Assembly: GCA_041401985.1 (NCBI GenBank)
Contig: JAWKTE010000033.1
Span: forward strand, 1 to 16,629
DNA length: 16,629 bases
DNA from: JACKHA01 sp041401985
Lineage (GTDB): Bacteria > Planctomycetota > Phycisphaerae > Phycisphaerales > UBA1924
Direction: 5' to 3'
Numbering within the stretch: position 1 is the first letter of the stretch; every line of letters begins with the position of its first letter. Below the pieces are notes generated by a model. It made no database searches and was not told the DNA's origin. It worked only from the letters and a program-made list of their open reading frames with translations. Below are positions 1 through 5,959 of the stretch, piece after piece. The position numbers and the translations under genes were made by a program.

Positions 1-1106
1 TGCTGCGTGCTCGTGTCGGTCGTGGTGACCTGGAGGTAGCCGATGCGGCGACCAACCTGGACGCGGCCCTGCTGGCGGTTGAGCGCGACGATCTTCGGGT
101 TCGAGACCACCGTCGTGTCGGTGACCTCGTCGAGGAATCGCATGAACACGGCCACGTCGTTGTCGACGATGCCGATCTTCAGCCCGCCGGCCTGAGAGGT
201 CTGGCCCACGGAACTGACGACCGAGCGGCCCTCGCCGTCGTCGGGTGCCGAGCCGTTGATCAGGCCGTTTGCGGCGCCGAGCGGGCCGCCGACGAACTCG
301 GAGAAGTCCAGGTCGCCCACGAGCGAGAAGTCGACGCCGAAGGCGTTCTGCTCGCGGAGCTGGGCCTGGAGGACGGTCGCCTCGACGAGCACCTGCTGGG
401 GGCGGGTGTCGATCTGCTGGACGAGGGCTTCGATCTCGGTGATGTGCTCCTCGTAGTCGAACACGATCATCATCGACGGGCCGGAGTAGTCGTCCTGGCC
501 GTCGGGGTTGTCCTCGCCGACGTCGAACGCCTCGGTCCGCCCGTTGGTGCGGATCTCGCCGACGTCGGAGAGCAGCGGGCTGACGTACTCGGCGGCGTCG
601 ACCGCCGAGAGGTAGTTCAGGGTGATGATCTTGACGACCGGGATTCGGCTCTGTTCGGCGAGCGTGATGATCTCTTCCTGCGTCATCACATAGATGAAGT
701 TGCCGTTTTCGACGTACCCGTAGCCGTAGGAGTGCAGGATGGCGTCGAGGGCCTCATAGAACGTGGCGCCGTAGAGGTCGGCGGTGACGACCGCGTTGAC
801 GTTCGGGCCGGCGATGATGCTCTTCTGGCTCTGCAGCGAGAGGAGCTGGAGCACGTTGGCCAGGTCCTCGTCGCGGACGTGGAGTTCGACGGTGAGGTTA
901 TCGTCCACGCTGACCTGGCCCGAACGGTCGACGCCGGAGCGATCAACGCTCGCGGGGCGGCTGCGATAGGCCGGGGCCGATCCGGGGGAGTTCTGGGCCA
1001 GGGCGGAGCAGGTGCCCGCGGCCAGCACGAGCATGGCGGCCGCGGAACGCAGCGCCGCGATCCCGACGGTGCCGGTCCGGGGCGTCCGGTCGTTCAGCGT
1101 CTTCAT
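1..1106 (-). CDS. Secretin (type II secretion / type IV pilus family), C-terminus cut off by the window
   Basis: Read from the ATG at 1106 towards the window start, this frame stays open for 368 codons. Residues 1-37 form a signal peptide with a basic n-region, a hydrophobic core around AAAMLVLAAG and a likely cut after SALA. From about residue 52 there is an STN/N0-like domain (TVELHVRDEDLANVLQLLS), then an N1-like segment (VVKIITLNYLSAVDAAEYV). The secretin core opens near residue 233 with RPQQVLVEATVLQAQLRE. The membrane-barrel signature VVSNPKIVALNRQQGRVQVG lies near residue 330. Secretins of this family form outer-membrane rings for type II secretion or pilus export. The missing part should hold the rest of the barrel. 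An AAGGA sequence lies 9 bases before the start. No other pilus or secretion gene is in view, so PilQ and GspD cannot be told apart here. Confidence 0.9.
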   Translation of the reverse strand, partial: MKTLNDRTPRTGTVGIAALRSAAAMLVLAAGTCSALAQNSPGSAPAYRSRPASVDRSGVDRSGQVSVDDNLTVELHVRDEDLANVLQLLSLQSQKSIIAGPNVNAVVTADLYGATFYEALDAILHSYGYGYVENGNFIYVMTQEEIITLAEQSRIPVVKIITLNYLSAVDAAEYVSPLLSDVGEIRTNGRTEAFDVGEDNPDGQDDYSGPSMMIVFDYEEHITEIEALVQQIDTRPQQVLVEATVLQAQLREQNAFGVDFSLVGDLDFSEFVGGPLGAANGLINGSAPDDGEGRSVVSSVGQTSQAGGLKIGIVDNDVAVFMRFLDEVTDTTVVSNPKIVALNRQQGRVQVGRRIGYLQVTTTDTSTQ

Positions 1107-1450
1107 GGTGGCAAGTCCTTGCTTCACGGGGCACGGGCCCAGAGCCGGCGTCGCGTCCGAGACCCCCGCGCACACGCTGCACGAACCGGGGGAGACGCGG
1201 CAATCCGCGGACTATGTGTCGGAGAGAGTGGACGCCAACTTGTGGAAGGGCACGGAGTTTTGCCGCAACCGCCCCACTGCCATAGGCGTCACAGGCGGCA
1301 CAACCGGCCGCGGATCGGACGCACCGCCGGGTCAGGGGATGGCCCGATCAGCCCCGCGTGAACGAATCCGCTCGACGGTGAGCCGCCACCCCAAACGCCA
1401 ATCCGAGGACTCGCCTCGGCGGACGGGGCCTAGGCCGCTCGTGCAAGAAA
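1107..1450. other. Intergenic region upstream of the secretin gene
   Basis: No credible gene is seen in this stretch of about 340 bases between the secretin start and tRNA-Leu. Open frames here are continuations of antisense frames. It should hold the secretin promoter and the end of the tRNA transcript. On the minus strand, TTGGCG and CATAGT separated by 16 bases (1211-1238) weakly resemble a sigma70 promoter and would give a leader of about 100 bases. That match is poor enough to arise by chance. Confidence 0.4.
1403..1419 (-). terminator. Possible hairpin terminator after the tRNA pair
   Basis: CCGAGG and CCTCGG form a 6-bp stem around the loop ACTCG, about 32 bases downstream of the tRNA-Leu 3' end on the minus strand. 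The bases that follow on the minus strand (ATTGGCGTTTGGGG) are only mildly T-rich. It is a short hairpin in GC-rich DNA, so chance occurrence is possible. Confidence 0.25.
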
Positions 1451-1533
<83 letters not shown>

Positions 1534-1563
1534 CAAGGGCCGAGTCTACGCCCGGCGGGGCAA

Positions 1564-1637
1564 TGGGGCCGGTCGGATTCGAACCGACGATCTCTCCGAT
1601 TATGAGTCGGGGGTTTTTACCGCTAAACTACGGCCCC
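1564..1637 (-). tRNA. tRNA with CAT anticodon (elongator Met, or Ile2)
   Basis: The minus strand gives a 74-nt cloverleaf. The acceptor arms GGGGCCG and CGGCCCC pair perfectly, with discriminator A. The T-arm is GTCGG-TTCGAAT-CCGAC. The anticodon loop CTCATAA gives anticodon CAT. The anticodon stem lacks the three consecutive G-C pairs of initiator tRNA, so it is not tRNA-fMet. Choosing between elongator Met and the lysidine-modified Ile2 species needs comparison with other genomes, because both share this loop. CCA is not encoded. It sits 54 bases after the end of xseA, upstream of tRNA-Leu. Confidence 0.93.
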
Positions 1638-1691
1638 GCGCGATGATAGCCCGTAGCGGCTTGGCCCTCGACGGGCAGCGCCACGCCGGGG

Positions 1692-3263
1692 TCACGCACC
1701 GAACAGCCCCATCTGGTCGGGTGGACCCGGGTCGGAACCGCGACGCCCGGCCTTGGGTGGCTTGCTTCGCCGCTCGATGATTCCTCGCTCATCCGAGTCC
1801 TTCGCGCGTCTCTGGTTCCGGCCGTCCGGTGCGGTCGACCGCCCCGCGGCACCCTCGACCACCGACCGGATGGTGCCGTCCGCGAGGCGGGTCTGGAGTT
1901 CGTCGCCGCTGGCGACGTCGCTGGGCGATCGGACGGCCCGCCCGTCGGTTCGGGTGGTGACGCTGTAGCCGCGGGCCAGCACGCGCAACGGGCTGACGGC
2001 CTGGAGCGTGCGCTCGAGGGCGGCGACACGGTCGGTTCCGCGGCCGAGCGATCGCGCCACCGATTCCCGGAGATCGCGGTCGATCGAATCGAGGTCGGAT
2101 CGCCGGACCATCTCCCGCGAGGCGGCCGCGAGCCGGCGCTCGGCCTCGGCAAGGCGCGAGGCCCGGCGCGCCTGGGCCGCCGCCGGGCGGTGCTGCTCGA
2201 GCCGGACGGCCAGTTGCTCGACACGCGAACGTGCGTGGGCCAGCGCAAGCCGGACCCCGCTTCTGAGGGCGGCCACGGACTGCTGCTCGCGGCGCTGGGC
2301 GGCTTGCACCTCGCGCGTGACCGAGCCGCGCAGCGACGACGCGGCCGCTTCGATCTGCTCGCCGAGAGCGGCACGATCCGGGATCAGACGCATGGCCGCC
2401 TGCGTCGGGGTCGCGGCCCGCTCGTCGGCGACGAGTTCGGCGATGGTCACGTCCGTCTCGTGCCCGATGGCGGCCACGACGGGAATGGGGCTCGCAACGA
2501 TGGCGGCCGCGACCGGCTTCTCGTTGAACGCCCAGAGGTCTTCCATCGATCCGCCGCCACGTGTGACGAGGATCGCGTCAATGCCCAGGCGATCGTGGCG
2601 GCTGCCGAGCCACTCGATCGCCGCCGCGACCTCGCCCGCGGCCCGATCGCCCTGCACGCGGACATCGACGATCGCGATGTCGACGGCCGGGCAGCGGCGC
2701 CGGGCGGTGTCGAGCACGTCCTGCAGGGCCGCGCCCGTGCGGCTCGTCACGACCGCGATGCGCCTGGGGAACGCCGGAAGTGGGCGTTTGCGTTCGGGGG
2801 CGAACCAGCCGAGGGCCCGGATCTCCTCGACCAGCCGGCGGAACGCCAGTTCGAGCGTGCCCGCACCAACTGGCTCGAGGCGATCGCAGATGAGCGACAC
2901 CTTGCCAGCCTTGGCGTAGAACTCGACCCGCCCGCGAGCGACGACCGCCTGGCCGTTCTCCGGCACGAAGCCGGCCTTGCGGGCGGCCGAGGCGAACATG
3001 ACGCAGGACACGACCGCGTCGGCGTCTTTCAGGTCGAAGTACCAGTGGGTGCGATCGCGCAGGCCGCTGATCTCGCCGGCGACGCGGATGGAACGGGGCA
3101 GCGTGTCGAGCGCCCCGGCGATCAGGCCGGCCAAGGCCGCGACCGACATCGGGCGATCGGCGGGCGGCTTCGTCGAGGGTTCGCCCGAGAGAAGCGACGC
3201 CTCGGGCTTTGCCGGCGGCGTTCCTCGCATCTTTCCGGGATCGAAGGGCAGGCGGGCGGTCAT
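1692..3263 (-). CDS. xseA: Exodeoxyribonuclease VII large subunit
   Basis: This 523-residue protein matches XseA, the catalytic subunit of exonuclease VII, which degrades single-stranded DNA to short oligonucleotides in repair. The N-terminal OB-fold that binds ssDNA includes IRVAGEISGLRDRTHWYFDL and a region ending near LICDRLEPVG. The catalytic domain shows the family signatures PRRIAVVTSRTGAALQDVL, ILVTRGGGSMEDLWAFNE and VVAAIGHETDVTIAELVAD. A long Arg/Ala/Gln-rich helical region follows, as in other XseA proteins, ending near VLARGYSV. The basic, disordered-looking tail finishes in DQMGLFGA, which resembles a sliding-clamp-binding motif. Upstream in-frame ATGs at 3323 and 3362 exist. I chose 3263 (MTARLPFDPGK) because the others would overlap the divergent gene. 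No Shine-Dalgarno decides the start. The small subunit gene xseB is not in the window. Confidence 0.96.
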   Translation of the reverse strand: MTARLPFDPGKMRGTPPAKPEASLLSGEPSTKPPADRPMSVAALAGLIAGALDTLPRSIRVAGEISGLRDRTHWYFDLKDADAVVSCVMFASAARKAGFVPENGQAVVARGRVEFYAKAGKVSLICDRLEPVGAGTLELAFRRLVEEIRALGWFAPERKRPLPAFPRRIAVVTSRTGAALQDVLDTARRRCPAVDIAIVDVRVQGDRAAGEVAAAIEWLGSRHDRLGIDAILVTRGGGSMEDLWAFNEKPVAAAIVASPIPVVAAIGHETDVTIAELVADERAATPTQAAMRLIPDRAALGEQIEAAASSLRGSVTREVQAAQRREQQSVAALRSGVRLALAHARSRVEQLAVRLEQHRPAAAQARRASRLAEAERRLAAASREMVRRSDLDSIDRDLRESVARSLGRGTDRVAALERTLQAVSPLRVLARGYSVTTRTDGRAVRSPSDVASGDELQTRLADGTIRSVVEGAAGRSTAPDGRNQRRAKDSDERGIIERRSKPPKAGRRGSDPGPPDQMGLFGA

Positions 3264-3321
3264 CTCAGCCCAGCGTAGCGAGCCTGGCGCAAGGGGTCGG
3301 TCCCTCCGATAGGCTGCGAAC

Positions 3322-3582
3322 ATGCCCCGGATCAGCCAGTTCTTCGGCATCACAATCGCCATGTTCTACCGCGATCACGCGCCGCCCCACTTTCACGCGT
3401 ACTACCAGGACGCCGAGGCTCTCATCGACATCCGGACCTTCGCCCTGATCGAAGGGCGACTGCCGCCGCGCCAGCTGGGGCTTGCCGTGGAGTGGGCGGC
3501 CAAGCGTCAGCCGGACCTGCTCCGCAACTGGGATCTGGCTCGGGGGAATCAGCCGCTCCAGTCGGTCCTTCCCCTGGAGTAG
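3322..3582 (+). CDS. DUF4160 family protein
   Basis: This 86-residue protein matches the DUF4160 family over its whole length. It starts MPRISQFFGITIAMFYRDH, carries the hallmark DHAPPHFHAYYQD, then a second block with IEGRLPPRQLGLAVEWA, and ends in a hydrophobic SVLPLE. The His-rich motif suggests a metal or nucleic-acid site, but no activity is established to my knowledge. It is divergent from xseA (58 bases between starts) and is followed 35 bases later by a DUF2442 gene. These two families are often adjacent in bacteria, which has led to the idea that they act as a pair, possibly toxin-antitoxin-like. The sequence alone does not show that. Confidence 0.88.
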   Translation: MPRISQFFGITIAMFYRDHAPPHFHAYYQDAEALIDIRTFALIEGRLPPRQLGLAVEWAAKRQPDLLRNWDLARGNQPLQSVLPLE

Positions 3583-3617
3583 GTGCGGGTTGCGATGAGT
3601 TGGCGTACGATCCGAGT

Positions 3618-3896
3618 ATGACCCCGGTTCTTGCCAAGGTGCAGGCTCTGCCGAACTACATCCTGCGGGTCGAGTTCGCGGACGGATCACGGGGCGACCT
3701 CGACCTCTCTGCGCTCGTCGGCAAGGGTGTGTTCGACGCCTGGAGCGACCCGGCGACGTGGGCGTCGGTTTCCGTTGATCCCGTGACCGGAGCGCCTACG
3801 TGGCCGGGCGGCATCGATCTGGATCGACGCCAGTTGTACGCTGATCTGGTTGGCGAGGCGGCGTCGAACGGCATGGACCGGCGCGCCTCCGCGTAG
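3618..3896 (+). CDS. DUF2442 family protein
   Basis: This is a 92-residue protein from the ATG at 3618. It has the DUF2442 pattern: an N-terminal beta-rich segment (NYILRVEFADGSRGDLDLSAL), then FDAWSDPATWASVSVD and the short signature WPGGIDLDRRQLYADL. Some DUF2442 members are fused to DNA-binding domains, but this one is the bare domain plus a short tail. It follows the DUF4160 gene on the same strand, so the two are probably co-transcribed. Their separate reading frames and 35-base gap give no translational coupling. The exported hydrolase gene starts 61 bases later and is probably unrelated in function. Confidence 0.86.
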   Translation: MTPVLAKVQALPNYILRVEFADGSRGDLDLSALVGKGVFDAWSDPATWASVSVDPVTGAPTWPGGIDLDRRQLYADLVGEAASNGMDRRASA

Positions 3897-3957
3897 GCGT
3901 TCGCGGGGCCAACCCTCGGTCGCCGCAGCGTGGGGCGAATTCTGGCACAATGCCGGG

Positions 3958-5088
3958 ATGAACCCGATCCATCGCCGTTCGTTCATGCTCGCCGCCGGAG
4001 CCTCACTCGCTGCCATGTCCGCGGCTCGCGCGGGCGGAACTCAAGGACGGCCGCAACCGGACTCGCCGGTCGGGGCGAACGCCGAAGACCTGCGGCGTTG
4101 GAGCGGGCATCGCGGGCCATGCGTGATCTCGTCGGGCAACGGGCTGCCGGCGGTGTCGCGCGCGTGGGACGTGATGGCCGGAGGCGCGGACCCCGTTGAC
4201 GCTGTCGTCGAGGGTGTGACGCTGGTCGAGGACGACCCGAACGACATGACCGTCGGGCTGGGCGGCCTGCCGAACGAAGACGGCGTCGTGCAGCTCGACG
4301 CTTCGGTGATGCACGGGCCGACGCACAAGGCCGGGGCCGTGGCGTGCCTGGAGGGCATCCGGAACCCTGCCAAGGTGGCGCTGCTGGTGCTCAAGACGAC
4401 CGACCACATCCTGCTCGTGGGCGAGGGAGCCAAGCGTTTCGCGCTGCACCACGGGTTTGTCGAGGAGAACCTGCTGACGGAGGCGGCGCGGCGCGCGTGG
4501 CTGCGCTGGAAGGCCTCGCTCAGCCCGAACGATGACTGGCTGGACCCGGAGCAGATGGACTTCCAGGTCTCGGCCCTGCACGGGCGGGAGGCGACGCAGC
4601 CGGGGCAGGTTGCGCTCGGGCCGGTGCCGCACACGACGGGAACGATCAACTGCTCCGCGGTTAACGCGGACGGCAACCTCGGCTCCTGCACGACCACGAG
4701 CGGGCTGTCGTGGAAGATCCCCGGACGCGTCGGCGACTCGCCGATCGTCGGGGCCGGGATGTATGTTGACAACGCCGTCGGAGCGGCGGGGGCTACGGGG
4801 CGAGGCGAGGCGGTGATCGCCAACTGCGGGGCGTTCAGCATCGTTCGCGAGATGGAGCGGGGCCTGGAACCGACCGAGGCGTGCCTCGCGGTGCTGCGCC
4901 AGATCGCGAGCAAGACGCTGGAGCGGCGGAACCGCAACGAGCGCGGCGAGCCGAACTTCAACGTGACCATGTACGCCCTGCGGAAGGACGGCGCGTACGG
5001 GTCGGCCTGCCTGCGTCCGGGCGGTTCGTTCGCGGTGCACGACGGGCGCGAGAGCCGGCGGTGGCGGAGCCCGTCGGTGTTCGAGTGA
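3958..5088 (+). CDS. Exported asparaginase-like Ntn hydrolase (N4-GlcNAc-asparaginase family)
   Basis: This 376-residue protein belongs to the isoaspartyl peptidase/glycosylasparaginase family. These proenzymes cut themselves to expose an N-terminal Thr, then hydrolyse Asn-linked glycans or beta-aspartyl bonds. The N-terminus MNPIHRRSFMLAAGASLAAM reads as a twin-arginine-like signal, so it is probably exported. The large-subunit start is ISSGNGLPAVSRAWDVM. A conserved GLGGLPNEDGVVQLDAS block follows. The likely nucleophile is Thr227 in HTTGTIN, followed by TTTSGLSWKIPGRVGDSPI and GAGMYVDNAVGAAGATGRGE, which hold the substrate-binding Arg and Asp of the family. In glycosylasparaginases the residue before the nucleophile is usually Asp; here it is Thr226. 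The ATG at 3958 is preferred because the signal peptide begins there. The true substrate is unknown. Confidence 0.88.
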   Translation: MNPIHRRSFMLAAGASLAAMSAARAGGTQGRPQPDSPVGANAEDLRRWSGHRGPCVISSGNGLPAVSRAWDVMAGGADPVDAVVEGVTLVEDDPNDMTVGLGGLPNEDGVVQLDASVMHGPTHKAGAVACLEGIRNPAKVALLVLKTTDHILLVGEGAKRFALHHGFVEENLLTEAARRAWLRWKASLSPNDDWLDPEQMDFQVSALHGREATQPGQVALGPVPHTTGTINCSAVNADGNLGSCTTTSGLSWKIPGRVGDSPIVGAGMYVDNAVGAAGATGRGEAVIANCGAFSIVREMERGLEPTEACLAVLRQIASKTLERRNRNERGEPNFNVTMYALRKDGAYGSACLRPGGSFAVHDGRESRRWRSPSVFE

Positions 5089-5102
5089 CCGCGGCGCGCG
5101 AA

Positions 5103-5167
5103 AACACCCGACACTGCTGGCGCCAGGGCGGCCTTGGCGCGGCCGTAGCGCGGGCGTGTCGGGCGTT
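5103..5167. terminator. Nested inverted repeat between two convergent genes
   Basis: Outer arms AACACCCGACAC (5103-5114) and GTGTCGGGCGTT (5156-5167) are complementary except for one base. Inside them, GCGCCAGGG and CCTTGGCGC form a second near-perfect stem. The element fills the 103-base gap between the hydrolase gene (plus) and the winged-helix gene (minus), where a bidirectional terminator would be expected. There is no U-tract on either strand, so rho-independent termination is an inference from position. Confidence 0.45.
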
Positions 5168-5191
5168 GTCGGTGGCTGCGGGCGCTGCCGC

Positions 5192-5656
5192 TCAGGCGGC
5201 GGTGTACTGCCCGCGAGAGACCTTCTTGATCAGCCCGCTGCGCAGCAGCGTCTGGTTCACGATGGTCCGGAAGTTCGGAGACGTGGTCTTGTAGCCGGCG
5301 GCCTGAACGGCCTCGGCCACCTCGGTCACGCCCATCGTCTTGCCCTTGAGCACCTTGGCCAGCGATTCCTCGAGGTTGGCGTCGTTGCGATGGCGACGCC
5401 GACCCGCGACCGCCCCGCGTCGCCCACCACGCCCCGCGCCTCCCGAGGCCGCGATGCCCAGGGCGCCGAGTTCGGCCTCGATCTGGGCGAGTTCGGCGGC
5501 GAGTTCGTTGTGACGCGACATCAGTTTGCCGACCTGTCCCTCGCGGCGCTGGAGTTCCGCGCGGAGGTCCGCGGTGGACACGACGGCGAGCTTGCGTCCG
5601 CCTCGCTTGCCGCGGGTGGCGGTGCGGGCACGACCCTTCGACTTCTTCCTGGCCAT
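5192..5656 (-). CDS. Small basic coiled-coil / winged-helix protein, planctomycete type
   Basis: This 154-residue protein has three parts. The first is a Lys/Arg-rich N-terminus (MARKKSKGRARTATRGKRGG). Residues about 27-66 form a predicted coiled coil (VSTADLRAELQRREGQVGKL and onward). A Gly/Arg linker follows. The C-terminal domain, from about residue 94 to 152, contains GVTEVAEAVQAAGYKTTSPN, FRTIVNQTLLRSGLIKKVS and a final RGQYTA. It reads like a winged helix, similar in style to HARE-HTH domains. I recall similar proteins as common in planctomycetes and without a known role. The charge pattern suggests DNA or RNA binding, perhaps as a dimer. A GGAG lies 10 bases before the ATG. The leader upstream contains two inverted repeats. 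Confidence 0.85.
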   Translation of the reverse strand: MARKKSKGRARTATRGKRGGRKLAVVSTADLRAELQRREGQVGKLMSRHNELAAELAQIEAELGALGIAASGGAGRGGRRGAVAGRRRHRNDANLEESLAKVLKGKTMGVTEVAEAVQAAGYKTTSPNFRTIVNQTLLRSGLIKKVSRGQYTAA

Positions 5657-5694
5657 CTGCGTATTGCTCCGGCACCCTCACTTGAACAGTTGCG

Positions 5695-5712
5695 CGGCCC
5701 GACACCGGGCCG
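5695..5712 (-). promoter_or_regulatory. Perfect short hairpin in the leader of the winged-helix gene
   Basis: CGGCCCG and CGGGCCG form a perfect 7-bp stem with a 4-base loop (GUGU in the minus-strand transcript). It ends 38 bases before the ATG at 5656, on the side of the Shine-Dalgarno, so it would lie in the 5' leader of the mRNA. Function is not known. Confidence 0.4.
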
Positions 5713-5724
5713 ATCTCACCTTTC

Positions 5725-5774
5725 GCCTTACAAACCAAACGCAAACAAGCAATCTTGGCGTTGATTTGCAAGGC
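5725..5774 (-). repeat. 50-bp imperfect inverted repeat, possible operator or leader stem
   Basis: Left arm GCCTTACAAACCAAACGC (5725-5742) and right arm GCGTTGATTTGCAAGGC (5758-5774) are complementary at about 15 of 17 positions with one gap. A 15-base A+T-richer loop lies between them. It stands out because this stretch is much less G+C-rich than its surroundings. It lies 68-118 bases upstream of the winged-helix gene on its coding strand. It could be an operator for a dimeric regulator or a long RNA stem. Confidence 0.5.
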
Positions 5775-5892
5775 GGATGGACCGCGATGTTAGCCATGTT
5801 GAAGTCTCACATCAACAACGGTGCGGCGCCGCGGTGACCGCGGTCGAGGCGAGCGATCGCGCATCGTCGATCATGGCGTCGACCAACGCACG

Positions 5893-5925
5893 CCGGGGCC
5901 GCGCTCCTGTTGAGCGCGGCCCCGG
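5893..5925 (-). terminator. Perfect 14-bp hairpin after the lipoprotein gene
   Basis: CCGGGGCCGCGCTC and GAGCGCGGCCCCGG are perfect complements of 14 bp around the loop CTGTT. The hairpin starts 34 bases after the stop of the minus-strand lipoprotein gene. The bases beyond it on the minus strand (CGTGCGTTGG) are not a U-tract. Position and strength make a terminator or 3' stabilising stem the best reading. Confidence 0.65.
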
Positions 5926-5959
5926 AGCTGGCACACAAGGTCTGGCTTGACCGCCGGGG

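Noticed and set aside
3264..3362. Upstream start codons for xseA
   Set aside because: They would overlap the divergent DUF4160 gene and its leader, add residues with no match to XseA, and have no Shine-Dalgarno.
4041..5771. A 576-codon open frame on the minus strand across the hydrolase and winged-helix genes
   Set aside because: It is out of frame with the winged-helix gene and antisense to the well-supported Ntn hydrolase; its translation is low-complexity Arg/Ser/Pro.
5777..5950. Short plus-strand open frame starting MDRDVSHVEVS
   Set aside because: It runs through the perfect 14-bp hairpin, has no ribosome binding site and no recognisable sequence.
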